Shown: positions 45,517-55,474, counted from the first letter of the stretch. The stretch is DNA of 64,000 nucleotides from Aestuariirhabdus litorea (GCF_003864255.1 NZ_QWEZ01000001.1:1240001-1304000); one strand, 5' to 3'. The notes: generated by a model from the letters alone, not told the origin. A program made the numbers and translations.

Positions 45517-47062
45517 ATCGGGACTGATACTGGCCCTCGATAACGGCACCCAGAGCCTGCGTGCGCTGTTGTTTGACCTGCGTGGAGAGCTGGTCGCTAA
45601 AGCCAAGGTGGAGCTCGAGGCCTATTACTCCCATTCACCGGGCTGGGCCGAGCAGGACCCCGACTACTTTTGGAAACAGCTTGGGGAGGCTTGTCGACAG
45701 CTTTGGCAGTGCTCGGGGGTTAACCCCTCGCGAGTGGTGGCGGTCAGCCTCACCACCCAGCGGGGCACTGTGATCAACCTGGATAAACAGGGCGACCCGC
45801 TGCGGCCGGCAATCCTCTGGCTCGATCAACGCCGGGCCCGGGTATCGGCCCCCCTGCCGCAGCCCTGGCGCACCCTGTTCTGGTTGGCGGGCCAGCGTGA
45901 AAAAGCCAACTATTTTCGCTCTAAGGCGCAGGCCAACTGGATCGCCCAGCAGCAACCGGAGATCTACGCACATACCCACAAGGTGTTGTTGCTGTCCGGT
46001 TACCTGACCTATCGCCTGTGCGGCGAATACCGGGACTCGGTGGGGGCGATTGTGGGATACCTGCCGTTCGATTACCGCAAGCAGCAGTGGGCGGCGCCGA
46101 GTCACTGGGGATGGCCCTGTAGCGGAGTAAAACCGGGGCAGTTACCGGAGCTGGTCAAACCGGGTGAGCTGCTGGGCAAGATCACTTTGGAGGCCAGCGC
46201 GACAACCGGTATACCCGCCGGGTTACCGCTGATTGCCGCGGCCTCCGACAAAGCCTGTGAGGTATTGGGATCAGGTGGGCTCTCATCCGATGTGGGCTGC
46301 CTGAGCTTTGGCACCACCGCCACTATCAATATCAATAGCCAGCGTTACATTGAGCCACAACGCTTTATTCCGCCTTACGCGGCCGCCGTCCCCGATGCCT
46401 ACAATACGGAAGTGATGATCTATCGCGGTTTCTGGATGGTCAGCTGGTTCAAACAGCAATTTGGTCTGCGTGAATCCCAGCGTGCCCAAGATCTTGGGCT
46501 GAGCCCCGAAGCGCTGTTTGACGAGCTGGTCCGTGAAGTGCCCGCGGGCTCCATGGGTTTGATGTTGCAGCCCTATTGGTCACCGGGCCTCAACGATCGG
46601 GATATGAAGGGGGCTGTCATTGGCTTTGGTGATCTCCATACCCGCTCCCATCTCTATAGGGCCATTCTGGAAGGGCTGGTCTACGGGCTGCGGGAGGGTA
46701 AGGAGCAGATCGAAGCGCGCAGTGGGCAAAAGATCCAGCGCCTCTGTGTCTCGGGGGGGGGATCCCAAAGTGACGCTGCGCTGCAGATTACCGCGGATAT
46801 TTTTGGCCTGCCGGTGACACGCCCTCACACCTATGAAACCTCGGGGCTGGGGGCAGCCATTGATGCGGCTGTAGGGGTCGGGTTGTTTCAGGATTTCCCT
46901 GATGCGGTGGCCGCTATGACCCGCTCCAGTCGAGTGTTTACCCCGAACCCGGAGGCGCACCGGCTCTATGACCAGCTGTATCGACGGGTGTACCGGAAAA
47001 TGTACCGGCGTCTTAAACCTCTCTACCGGGAAATTCGGTCGATCACCGGCTACCCGGAATAG
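45509..47062 (+). CDS. FGGY-family carbohydrate kinase
   Basis: A 517-residue kinase starting with GTG at 45509, overlapping the GlpD-like stop. The N-terminal phosphate-binding motif is 'LALDNGTQSLRALLFDLRG'. The C-domain has 'GCLSFGTTATINI' and 'RLCVSGGGSQSDAALQITAD', typical of FGGY. It phosphorylates glycerol, a sugar or a sugar alcohol; sequence resembles the xylulokinase/glycerol-kinase branches but no substrate is proven. In this operon, phosphorylation of an alkylglycerol or glycerol-like compound fits best. It converges on the EAL-HDOD gene with a one-base gap. Confidence 0.82.
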   Translation: MAESGLILALDNGTQSLRALLFDLRGELVAKAKVELEAYYSHSPGWAEQDPDYFWKQLGEACRQLWQCSGVNPSRVVAVSLTTQRGTVINLDKQGDPLRPAILWLDQRRARVSAPLPQPWRTLFWLAGQREKANYFRSKAQANWIAQQQPEIYAHTHKVLLLSGYLTYRLCGEYRDSVGAIVGYLPFDYRKQQWAAPSHWGWPCSGVKPGQLPELVKPGELLGKITLEASATTGIPAGLPLIAAASDKACEVLGSGGLSSDVGCLSFGTTATININSQRYIEPQRFIPPYAAAVPDAYNTEVMIYRGFWMVSWFKQQFGLRESQRAQDLGLSPEALFDELVREVPAGSMGLMLQPYWSPGLNDRDMKGAVIGFGDLHTRSHLYRAILEGLVYGLREGKEQIEARSGQKIQRLCVSGGGSQSDAALQITADIFGLPVTRPHTYETSGLGAAIDAAVGVGLFQDFPDAVAAMTRSSRVFTPNPEAHRLYDQLYRRVYRKMYRRLKPLYREIRSITGYPE

Positions 47063-47063
47063 G

Positions 47064-48290
47064 CTAGGTTTGGTGGAGTTGGTCGGCGACCTGCCGTGCC
47101 ACCCGGATTCCACCCAGATAAGCACTTCGTAGGCTCTCTGGCTGAACCCCCAGGGCGTCGAGCCGCTCCCAGTTGATCTTCTGCCAGTGAGCTTGCTCGA
47201 ACAGGATACAGGCCTTGAGCAGCTCCCCTATATCCCCCTTAAACTCCAGTAGCGCGGTTTTTATTTCAGCGGAAACCGATAGTCCCTCGATCAACTCGGG
47301 GAGGAGGCGGTCCATAAAGGCATCCATCAAGGAGAGGATACCGGCCAGGAAAAGGGGACCGGGATCGAGATTTGCCGACTTCCCCAGTTGCTCCATCATA
47401 TTGGCCCGGGCCAGAGCGGTTACCACCAGTGCATCGGGCTTGTCGCTGAGGTTGGCCAGCGACAGCATGGTGGCAAGCGTTTTGATTTCGCCTAGCCCCA
47501 ACATGGTAACGGCTTGCTGGATGGACTCTATGGAACGATTGCGGCGGTAAAAGGCGGAATTGACCAGCTTGATCAGTTTGATCGAAAGGTTGGGGTCTTT
47601 ATCGATGACGGCGCTCAACTGGCTGAAGTGGACATCCGGGTCCTGTATCAGCTCAAGGAGCTTGAAGACTATCAACCGGTTGGAGTCGAGTCGTTTACCC
47701 TTGATGTTCTCTGGTTTACAGAGGAAGTAGCCCTGAAACAGCTTGAATCCCAGGCGACGGCAAAACTCAAAGGCTTGATAATTTTCCACCTTCTCTGCCA
47801 GAAGCGTGACCGAATAGGATGATAATAAACTGACGACCTGACCGATTTGATCACGGGTCTGCGCCAACACATCGACCTTTACGTAATCAGCAAAAGGGAG
47901 CAACTGCTCGGTATCCGGCGTGAGAACAAAATCGTCGAGGGCGATCTTCACTCCCATTTTTTGGTAGTGGACAAGCGCTTCCAGCAGCTCATGGTCCACT
48001 TCTGTCCCTTCAAGAATTTCGATGACGTAGCGGTCGGGATCGAGATTGATCCTTTGCAATAAAAGCGTACGGGTAAAGTTGATAAAGGCGGGAGCATCCC
48101 CCACCATCTCCTCCAACCCTACACCGGCAAAGAGGTTTGAGAAGAGTGTTGAGGTGGCACTGTCCCCATCTTCCGGTCCCAGGCTTGCGCTGTTACTGTC
48201 ACTGTCCCTAAACAGGAGCTCGTAGGCATGAACCTGCCGCTGGGTATCGAAGATAGGCTGGCGAGCCAGCAAAGTGGGGGAGGAATCCAA
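47064..48290 (-). CDS. EAL-HDOD signalling protein
   Basis: A 408-residue YuxH-type protein. The N-terminal 190 residues are an EAL-like domain beginning 'LARQPIFDTQRQVHAYELLF'; the signature EAL is degenerate (ELL) and several metal ligands look absent, so c-di-GMP hydrolysis is doubtful. The C-terminal HDOD domain has 'SIKLIKLVNSAFYRRNRSIE' and 'QAVTMLGLGEIKTLATMLSL'. Such proteins are usually regulators that bind other signalling proteins. Cytoplasmic, monocistronic. Confidence 0.85.
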   Translation of the reverse strand: MDSSPTLLARQPIFDTQRQVHAYELLFRDSDSNSASLGPEDGDSATSTLFSNLFAGVGLEEMVGDAPAFINFTRTLLLQRINLDPDRYVIEILEGTEVDHELLEALVHYQKMGVKIALDDFVLTPDTEQLLPFADYVKVDVLAQTRDQIGQVVSLLSSYSVTLLAEKVENYQAFEFCRRLGFKLFQGYFLCKPENIKGKRLDSNRLIVFKLLELIQDPDVHFSQLSAVIDKDPNLSIKLIKLVNSAFYRRNRSIESIQQAVTMLGLGEIKTLATMLSLANLSDKPDALVVTALARANMMEQLGKSANLDPGPLFLAGILSLMDAFMDRLLPELIEGLSVSAEIKTALLEFKGDIGELLKACILFEQAHWQKINWERLDALGVQPESLRSAYLGGIRVARQVADQLHQT

Positions 48291-48361
48291 AGGTTATTTG
48301 CCCTGAAAAAACTAAGGTTATTCCATTGTAACGCTCGCTACGGGCTTGGCAACTTATGGGT

Positions 48362-48394
48362 TACCGGGGCAGGCCGTTCAGTCTGACCCCGGTA
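48362..48394. other. Inverted repeat after the RND permease gene
   Basis: TACCGGGG (48362-48369) and CCCCGGTA (48387-48394) form an 8-bp perfect stem with a 17-nt loop, five bases after the permease stop. There is no T run on the minus strand, so it may be a weak terminator or an RNA-protecting hairpin. Confidence 0.4.
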
Positions 48395-48399
48395 TTACC

Positions 48400-51300
48400 T
48401 TAGGCCCTGGCGTGACGAGCCGCCAGCAGGGTGTAAATGGTAGGCACCACGTAAAGAGTGAAGCAGGTGCCGATCGTCATACCGGTGGCCAGTACCAGGC
48501 CGATATCGAAGCGACTGACAGCACCGGCACCGGTCGCCAGTAGCAAGGGGACGACACCCAGCACCATGGCGAAAGTGGTCATCAATACGGCCCGCAGACG
48601 AATGGAGGCAGCCTCTTCGACCGCCTCACGGGGTGAAAGCCCCCGTTGTTGCTGCAGCTTGTTGGCAAACTCCACAATCAGTATTCCGTGCTTACTAATC
48701 AGCCCGATCAGGGTTACCAGCCCCACCTGGGTGTAGATATTGAAGGTCGCGAAATCCAGTGCCAGGGGAATCATCGCTCCGCAGATTGAGAGGGGGACGG
48801 TGATTAGAATAACGAGCGGGTCACGGAAGCTTTCAAATTGTGCTGCGAGCACCAGAAAGATCACCATCAACGATAGCAGGAAGGTGTAGAACAGCTTGTT
48901 ACCCTCCTCAACGTACTGCCGCGATAGGCCGGAGTAATCGCTTGAAAAGCCCTCCGGGAACAGCTCTTTTGACTTCTCGTTGAGAAACTCGAGCGCATCA
49001 CCGATGGTGACGCCCGGTGCCATAACCCCCTGAACCAGAGAGGAGTTCAGTTGCTGAAACTGGTTCAGTTGTCCGGGGCGGGTCGTGGACTCGACACGGA
49101 TCAGGGTGGAGAGGGGAATCTTCTGCCCGCTCTCGGTATTGACGTAATAGTGTTCAAGCCAGTCACGGCTGTTACGCATATCCCGTTCTGCCTGCGGAAT
49201 CACTTTGTAACTGCGACCCTCCAGAAAGAAACGGTTGACCCGAGCCTCACCCAACAGGAGAGAAAAAGCTTCGCCAATATCCTGCATATTGATACCGAGT
49301 TGGGCCGCTTTGTCCCGATCGATGAGAACCTGGGTTTCCGGCTTGTCAAAACGCAACTCGTTAGAGACAAACATAAAGAGGCCGCTTTTACGGGCTTCCT
49401 GGGTAAGGCGCTCGGAGACCTGGTAGAGGGTTTGGTAGTCTGCCGTAGTGTTTACAACGAACTGGATCGGCATACCACCGCCGGCGCCGGGGAGGGAGGG
49501 CATGTTGAATGAGAAGATCTGTAGCCCCGGAATTTTACTCAGCTCTTTCTGAACCAGGGGCTGTAGTTCCATCTGGGTGCGCTGGCGCTGGTCCCAGGGT
49601 TTTAGGGCCATACCCGCAATCGACTGCTGCACCGAGCCAGAACCGTTGATCAGGAAGCTGTGTGAGAATTCCGGAAACTTCTCAAAAATGGCCTGGTAGT
49701 CCTCGGTGTATCGGTTGAGGTAGTCCAGATTGGCGTATTTGGGTGCCTTGGCCGAAATAAAAATAATGCTCTGGTCCTCGGTAGGAGCCAGCTCGCTCTT
49801 GGTAAAGAGGTAGAGAAAGGGGATGCTGAGCAGCACGGCAAGGGTCATCAGCAGTGTCACGGGGCGGTAGTTCAATACCGAGTGAAGCTGGCGGTGGTAG
49901 CCCTGGCGGAGTTTCTCAAACAGTACATCCAGACGGTGTGCCAATCCGCTGCTGTTGCTGTCGTGGCGGAGGAGCTTGGCACACATCATCGGCGACAGGG
50001 TGAGGGCAATGACCCCTGAGATGAGAACGGCGCCCGCCAGCGTAAAGGCGAACTCGGAAAAGAGTTTGCCTGTCAGTCCTCCCATAAAACCGATCGGCGC
50101 ATAGACCGCCGCCAGGGTGATGGTCATGGAAATAACGGGCAAGGCGATCTCGCGGGCGCCTTTTATCGAGGCATCGAAGGGTGATAGCCCCTCTTCAAGG
50201 TGACGATGAATGTTTTCTACCACCACAATGGCGTCATCAACCACCAGGCCAACCGCCAGCACCATCGCCAGCAGGGTCAAAAGGTTGATGCTATAGCCCA
50301 TGGCCAGCATAAAAAAGAGCACCCCGACAATGGAGAGCGGAATGGTGATGACGGGAATAATCACCGAGCGGATCGAGCCCAGGAAGAAAAAGACAACAAA
50401 GATCACGATGAGGCTGGCCTCGGCCAGGGTTTTGACCACTTCATCAATTGATGCCTGGATGAACTCGGTGGCGTCGTAGACGATTCTACCTTGCAGTCCG
50501 CTGGGCAGCTGGGCCGTGATAGCGGGGAAGCGATCTCGAACTCGATCAATTACCTCTAGTGGGTTGGCACTGGGGGTGCTGGTGATACCGAAATAGACGG
50601 AGCTGATTCCGTTAAATGCAACGTAGCTGTCAAAGTTCTCCGCATTCAGCTCCACTCGAGCGATATCCCGCATTCGAATCAGGGTGTCGCCCTGATTCTT
50701 GATCACAATGTTGGAGAAACTCTCGCTGTCCTTGAGGTCGGTAAGGGCGTTGACCGCCGTTGCTACATAAGCGCCTTTGGTTTCACCCGCGGCTGTCAGG
50801 AAGTTATTTTGACGAATGGCATCCCGAACCTCTTTAGCGGTTACGTTATAGGCCGCCATTCGGGTCGGGTTCAGCCAGATACGCATAGCGAAGATCTTCT
50901 CGCCCAGCAGTTCCGCTTCTGCCACGCCGTCAATGGTGGAGAGCTTGGGTTGGACAACCCGTGCCAGGTAATCGGTGACCTGCTCGTTACTCATCTCCTC
51001 GCTAAAAAAGCTGATGTACATCAGCGCAGAACCTCGGGCGGAGGATTTGGAGATGACCGGCTTTTCCGCCTCGCTGGGCAACTCATTCTGGACCTCAGCC
51101 ACCTTGGCCTGGATTTCACTAAGGGCGTCGTTGGCACTGTAGCCCAGCTTGATGTAGGCGCTGACCGTTGAGCGGCTCTGCTGGCTACTGGAGGTAACGT
51201 AGTCAATCCCCTCAGCGCTGGCTATAGCCTGCTGAACAGGTGTTGTGATGAAGCCCTGGATGATGTCGGCGTTGGCACCGGGATAGGCTGTTGTTATGGT

Positions 51301-51435
51301 GATCAGCGAGTTTTCTATCTCGGGGTACTGGCGAATACTGAGGTTTTGAAAGGCCTGTACACCCAACAAGAGGATGAGCAGACTGATCACGGAGGCCAAT
51401 ACAGGCCGCTTGATATAAAGATCGGTAAATGTCAT
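48400..51435 (-). CDS. RND-family efflux permease
   Basis: A 1011-residue inner-membrane proton/drug antiporter with 12 helices and two large periplasmic loops. It opens 'TFTDLYIKRPVLASVISLLI', the proton-relay helix has 'GLVVDDAIVVVENI' with two adjacent Asp, and the C-terminal half repeats with 'VTLIGLISKHGILIVEFANK'. It matches the HAE1 group (AcrB/MexB-like). It pairs with the adaptor upstream, three bases away. No outer-membrane channel gene is in the window, so a shared TolC is likely. Confidence 0.92.
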   Translation of the reverse strand: MTFTDLYIKRPVLASVISLLILLLGVQAFQNLSIRQYPEIENSLITITTAYPGANADIIQGFITTPVQQAIASAEGIDYVTSSSQQSRSTVSAYIKLGYSANDALSEIQAKVAEVQNELPSEAEKPVISKSSARGSALMYISFFSEEMSNEQVTDYLARVVQPKLSTIDGVAEAELLGEKIFAMRIWLNPTRMAAYNVTAKEVRDAIRQNNFLTAAGETKGAYVATAVNALTDLKDSESFSNIVIKNQGDTLIRMRDIARVELNAENFDSYVAFNGISSVYFGITSTPSANPLEVIDRVRDRFPAITAQLPSGLQGRIVYDATEFIQASIDEVVKTLAEASLIVIFVVFFFLGSIRSVIIPVITIPLSIVGVLFFMLAMGYSINLLTLLAMVLAVGLVVDDAIVVVENIHRHLEEGLSPFDASIKGAREIALPVISMTITLAAVYAPIGFMGGLTGKLFSEFAFTLAGAVLISGVIALTLSPMMCAKLLRHDSNSSGLAHRLDVLFEKLRQGYHRQLHSVLNYRPVTLLMTLAVLLSIPFLYLFTKSELAPTEDQSIIFISAKAPKYANLDYLNRYTEDYQAIFEKFPEFSHSFLINGSGSVQQSIAGMALKPWDQRQRTQMELQPLVQKELSKIPGLQIFSFNMPSLPGAGGGMPIQFVVNTTADYQTLYQVSERLTQEARKSGLFMFVSNELRFDKPETQVLIDRDKAAQLGINMQDIGEAFSLLLGEARVNRFFLEGRSYKVIPQAERDMRNSRDWLEHYYVNTESGQKIPLSTLIRVESTTRPGQLNQFQQLNSSLVQGVMAPGVTIGDALEFLNEKSKELFPEGFSSDYSGLSRQYVEEGNKLFYTFLLSLMVIFLVLAAQFESFRDPLVILITVPLSICGAMIPLALDFATFNIYTQVGLVTLIGLISKHGILIVEFANKLQQQRGLSPREAVEEAASIRLRAVLMTTFAMVLGVVPLLLATGAGAVSRFDIGLVLATGMTIGTCFTLYVVPTIYTLLAARHARA

Positions 51436-51438
51436 CAG

Positions 51439-52527
51439 TTAGAGGTCCTGCGCCGGGGCATCGACAATCATGACCTCTGTGCCGCTATTGAGCTTGATCT
51501 GTCCCGAGGTCACTACCTGATCGCCAGCTTTGACTCCCTCGAGGATCTCTACACGGTTGTTGCGGATTCTGCCGGTCGTGACCGGTTGGCGTTGTACGAC
51601 CTGTTTACCCTGCTCGTTGTGACTGACCTTGAATACCGTATCGCCATAGAGGGAGTAACTGATGGCGGTTTCGGGCAGTGTGACAACGGCTTGTGGCTGG
51701 CCGGTCTGTACGCTGATATCGGCAAACATACCGGGGGTAAGACGGTTATCGGGGTTATCCACGATGGCTCGAACCAGTATGTTGCGCGTCCTGCTGTCGA
51801 TACGGGCATCCAGGGCCTGGATCTGGCCAATAAAGACAGTGTCGGGATAGGCCTCCACTTGAAACTCAAGCGGTTGCCCCTGCCTCAGCAGGGGGACGTG
51901 CTGCTCGGGCAGGTTGAAGTCGATATAAAGCTTCTGGGCCGCCTGTAAGGTAACGATTTCAGTTCCACTGGAGAGGAATTGACCCAGTTCAACATTGCGA
52001 ATACCAAGGGTGCCTGAAAAGGGAGCTCGAATGCTTTTTTGTTGGATGATCGCCTGAGTCTGCTGGACCTGTGCCTGCGCCTGGTCAAGCTCTGCCTTGC
52101 TTTGGTCGAAGCGGGTCTGGGAGATCGCTTTGCGGGCCAGCAGGGTCTTATCGCGCTCAAACACCAGCTCGGCCAGGTTAAGTTGCGCCCTGAAACTCTT
52201 CAGGTTGGCCTGCTCAACACTGTCGTCGAGCTGCAAAAGTAGCTCACCCTTGCTGACGGTTTGTCCCGAGCGAAAGAGGATGCGTGAGACAATGCCGCTT
52301 TGCTCACTGGAGATCTCAACCCCTTGCAGCGAAAGCAGGCTGCCCACCGCCCCGAGGGTCGGCGTCCACCGTTCCTCCGTTGCCTGCTCTGCAGACACAG
52401 AGGCGGGGGGTGGGGTAAAGGACTTGAGGTACTCAGCGGTTTTCTTCTGCTTGAAAAGCTCAAAGCCAAATATTCCGCCAAATACAAGTGTAAGACAGAG
52501 CGCCATAATGGCGAGTCGAGGTAGCAT
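51439..52527 (-). CDS. RND efflux periplasmic adaptor (membrane fusion protein)
   Basis: A 362-residue protein with an N-terminal anchor ('LAIMALCLTLVFGGIFGFEL') and the lipoyl/hairpin/beta-barrel order of AcrA/MexA adaptors: 'GIVSRILFRSGQTVSKGELL' (lipoyl), an alpha-hairpin rich in Gln and Ala, then 'IRAPFSGTLGIRNVELGQFL' and a barrel with 'VEAYPDTVFIGQIQALDARI'. It links the permease to an outer-membrane channel. It is transcribed first, followed by the permease. Confidence 0.92.
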   Translation of the reverse strand: MLPRLAIMALCLTLVFGGIFGFELFKQKKTAEYLKSFTPPPASVSAEQATEERWTPTLGAVGSLLSLQGVEISSEQSGIVSRILFRSGQTVSKGELLLQLDDSVEQANLKSFRAQLNLAELVFERDKTLLARKAISQTRFDQSKAELDQAQAQVQQTQAIIQQKSIRAPFSGTLGIRNVELGQFLSSGTEIVTLQAAQKLYIDFNLPEQHVPLLRQGQPLEFQVEAYPDTVFIGQIQALDARIDSRTRNILVRAIVDNPDNRLTPGMFADISVQTGQPQAVVTLPETAISYSLYGDTVFKVSHNEQGKQVVQRQPVTTGRIRNNRVEILEGVKAGDQVVTSGQIKLNSGTEVMIVDAPAQDL

Positions 52528-52737
52528 GTTCAGTCCTTAGGTGGGGCTATCATCGGGGTGACCGCGACAGTGTAACGGAAATGAAGACGCTAGATAACCA
52601 TGGAAAGTCTCAGGTATTTGCGCTGTGAATAGGGCGGGAACAATGACTTTTATTGACCTCTTAGGACTGCTGTGGCGAACTGGCAGGATTTGGATCAATG
52701 CGGGCTGGGCAGTGATGAACCGGCCGAGGAGTACACA

Positions 52738-53529
52738 ATGGAACTGACCCAGATTAACCTTTTTCCCCTTAAATCGGCGAGAAAACTCTCCCTGCAACAG
52801 GCCTTGTTAGACCCTTTTGGACTCTCCGGGGATCGACGATGGATGGTGGTAGACCCCCAGGGTCGCTTCATCACCGCTCGCAAGTTTCCGCTGCTGGCCA
52901 CCGTCGAGGTTGAGCTCCTTGCCGGCGGTCTCACACTCCAGAGTGATGGGCATGGGCCGTTGGTGGTCTCTGTACCTGCCCGAGGAATGGACCGGAAGCC
53001 CGTCGTGGTCTGGGGGGATGAGGTTTCGGCACTGGATGCGGGTGACGATGCAGCTGGCTGGCTGGAGACACTTTTGGAAACTCCATGTCGACTGGTCTAT
53101 ATGGAGGGGGACTGCCGTCGGCAGGTTGACCGCCACTATGCCGAAGAGGGGGTCCTGACCTCCTTTGCCGACGGCTTTCCCCTGCTGTTGATCGGTGAGG
53201 CGTCCCTCAGGGATCTTAATGGCCGGTTGGAGCGACCTGTTAGCATGGACCGTTTCCGTCCCAACCTTGTGGTCTCAACCCAAGTGCCTTTTGAAGAGGA
53301 CCGCTGGCGGGAGATCGAGATCGGAAGTATCCGCTGTTCAGTTGTGAAGCCCTGCAGTCGCTGCATTATGACGACCGTTAATCCCCTTGACGGGAGCGGG
53401 GGGCGTGAGCCCCTGCGCACGCTGAGTCAATACCGGCGCCAGAGTGGGGGGGTTATGTTTGGCCAGAACCTGATCCACCGAAATCAAGGCAGGTTAAGCC
53501 TGGGGGATTCCGTGCGGGTGATCAGTTAA
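52738..53529 (+). CDS. MOSC-domain protein (YcbX/mARC-like)
   Basis: A 263-residue protein. ATG at 52738 has an excellent GAGGAG site; an upstream ATG at 52672 would add a polar leader. The N-terminal MOSC_N barrel ('LTQINLFPLKSARKLSLQQA') is followed by the MOSC domain with the molybdenum-binding Cys in 'VKPCSRCIMTTVNP'. YcbX-like proteins detoxify N-hydroxylated bases with molybdenum cofactor. The gene ends eight bases inside the convergent slt gene. Confidence 0.86.
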   Translation: MELTQINLFPLKSARKLSLQQALLDPFGLSGDRRWMVVDPQGRFITARKFPLLATVEVELLAGGLTLQSDGHGPLVVSVPARGMDRKPVVVWGDEVSALDAGDDAAGWLETLLETPCRLVYMEGDCRRQVDRHYAEEGVLTSFADGFPLLLIGEASLRDLNGRLERPVSMDRFRPNLVVSTQVPFEEDRWREIEIGSIRCSVVKPCSRCIMTTVNPLDGSGGREPLRTLSQYRRQSGGVMFGQNLIHRNQGRLSLGDSVRVIS

Positions 53530-55474
53530 GGCTGTAATCGTGGCTGATCTCCTCCATGGTCAATAGTTGCGGGTTGGCCCCCAGCTTGTCGCGGTAGATC
53601 AGGCTGAAGCTCAGTACATTTTGCACATACTGGCGGGTCTCCTCGAAAGGAATGGTTTCAATCCAGATGTCGAAAGGCAGGGTGCCCGTGTTGGCGAGCC
53701 ACTGCCGTACCCGGCTGGGGCCGGCATTATAGGCGGCGGTTGCCAGTACACGGTTGCCACCGAACTGCTCAAGCAGTTGGGCCAGGTAGCGGCTTCCCAG
53801 CTGGATATTGGTCTCTGGATTCAACAGGTCCCGTTTGCCGTGGTAGGTAAATTTAGCCTGGCGGGCCACTTGGCGTGCAGTGCTTGGCATCAGCTGCAAT
53901 AGCCCCAGGGCACCGGCACTTGAGCGTGCGTCTTCCATAAAGGCACTTTCCTGTCGCGCCACTGCAAAGACCCAGCTGCTATCGAGATTGTTGCGCTCGC
54001 TTTGCCTGAGGATATTTTCCTTGAATGCCAGCGGGAATCGCAGCTCCAGATCGTCCCACTGCTGAGCGCTGATGGCGCTTCGTATGGCCTGGTTAAACCA
54101 TTGCCAGTCGTTGGCTATACGGGCTGCTGCAATCAGCTCCGTCTGGCTGAGTTGCTCCGACAGGTATCGCCACTCCCGGCGCGCAGCGGGAAGGTCGCGC
54201 AACAGATACAGCTCATAGGCGCGCTGGATGGCCGGCAGGGCGGATACGGCACTTAGCAGAGGTGTTTCGGTGGTGGCGGGCAGGTCCGTGATGGAATAGT
54301 TATCACCGATCCGGGTGGCAGCCAAAAAGCCATAATAGCCTCGTTTTTTAGCCTGTTGCTGGTACTCCTGCATGAAATACCCGGGAGCGGGGAGGGGCTC
54401 CAGCATTTCCTGTGCACGTATCTTCCAGTATTGCCAGCGAGGATGTTGAGCGGCTTCGATGGGTAGCAGTCCAATCCAGTCGAGCACGCCTCCCCAGTCC
54501 TGCTCGCGCAGTGCAAGACGAATCCGCCACTCCACCAGGCTGGGGTGCTCGCCCGAATGGGTCACTTGCTCGACCCAGGGTAACTGTTGACCATTAAACT
54601 GCTTGAGCAGATAGAGTGAGATGCGACCGTCAAGGGTGCGCTGGCGGTCAGGGTCAAATCGGCGCTGCTGTTGATATTGATTCCAAAGCTCGAGGGCTTG
54701 CAGTGGCTCCCGATAAGCAAGCCGGTGCAGGCCTATATAAATGATATCCCCAAAGCGTTCCCCGGAGGGTGAAAAACGGCGGGTGTCCGAAAGCTGTTCA
54801 GGCCGACGATAGACGCTCCTGAAGAGTTGCCCCAGGGCTTGCTCATCCTCAGGCAAGTAGCGAATCAGGTAACGCCCGAGCCTGGCGTTGCGCTGCTCGT
54901 AAGCCAGCGTGATACGGTCCCAGACAAGCTCGGTTGTCATTTCACCGCTCTGGTGCCAGGCCATAAACAGGGGGTCGCAGCTGTCAGGGCGGGATTGCCC
55001 GGTCACCCAGAGTGCTTTGGCTCCCGCCCAGGCCCTGGCCGTATCCCCACGGGAGAGTGCCGCACGATAAAGGAAGCACTTAATACTGGCATTGCTGACG
55101 GTGGCCTCATAGTTGGCTTCAAAAGTGGCCCAGTGGCGCCCCTCGGCTAACTTTTCAAGCCAGCGCTGGTGCAGCTTTCTGGTGATTGGCAGTTCAGGAT
55201 AACGCCGAATAAAGGCGGCTATCTCCTCGTTGGGGAGGGTGTAAAGTCGCCGCATCAGGTCGCGATGCAGCAAGTAGGGATAGAGAGGGTATTGTGTGAG
55301 CTGCTTACGCAATCGGTGGTAGTGCCCGATCTCTCCTTTGGCCAGGGCGTTAAGGGCTTGCGCATAGAGTTTTCGCTCCTGGTCGTACTGGCCGACATCG
55401 ATATTGATGTTGGCCAGTGCAGTGCCACTCAATAGCGTGATTGCGAACAGGAGTAGTAAGTGGATTTTTACCAT
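53522..55474 (-). CDS. slt: Soluble lytic murein transglycosylase
   Basis: A 650-residue periplasmic enzyme with a signal peptide ending 'LSGTALA'. A long helical superhelix (about residues 30-480) precedes the GH23 domain near 490-610. The catalytic Glu is in 'AVARQESAFMEDARSSAGA', followed by 'LGLLQLMPSTARQ' and 'ATAAYNAGPSRVRQWL'. It cleaves peptidoglycan to 1,6-anhydromuropeptides. It is divergent from uup, 245 bp apart, in the Pseudomonas order. Confidence 0.95.
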   Translation of the reverse strand: MVKIHLLLLFAITLLSGTALANINIDVGQYDQERKLYAQALNALAKGEIGHYHRLRKQLTQYPLYPYLLHRDLMRRLYTLPNEEIAAFIRRYPELPITRKLHQRWLEKLAEGRHWATFEANYEATVSNASIKCFLYRAALSRGDTARAWAGAKALWVTGQSRPDSCDPLFMAWHQSGEMTTELVWDRITLAYEQRNARLGRYLIRYLPEDEQALGQLFRSVYRRPEQLSDTRRFSPSGERFGDIIYIGLHRLAYREPLQALELWNQYQQQRRFDPDRQRTLDGRISLYLLKQFNGQQLPWVEQVTHSGEHPSLVEWRIRLALREQDWGGVLDWIGLLPIEAAQHPRWQYWKIRAQEMLEPLPAPGYFMQEYQQQAKKRGYYGFLAATRIGDNYSITDLPATTETPLLSAVSALPAIQRAYELYLLRDLPAARREWRYLSEQLSQTELIAAARIANDWQWFNQAIRSAISAQQWDDLELRFPLAFKENILRQSERNNLDSSWVFAVARQESAFMEDARSSAGALGLLQLMPSTARQVARQAKFTYHGKRDLLNPETNIQLGSRYLAQLLEQFGGNRVLATAAYNAGPSRVRQWLANTGTLPFDIWIETIPFEETRQYVQNVLSFSLIYRDKLGANPQLLTMEEISHDYSLN

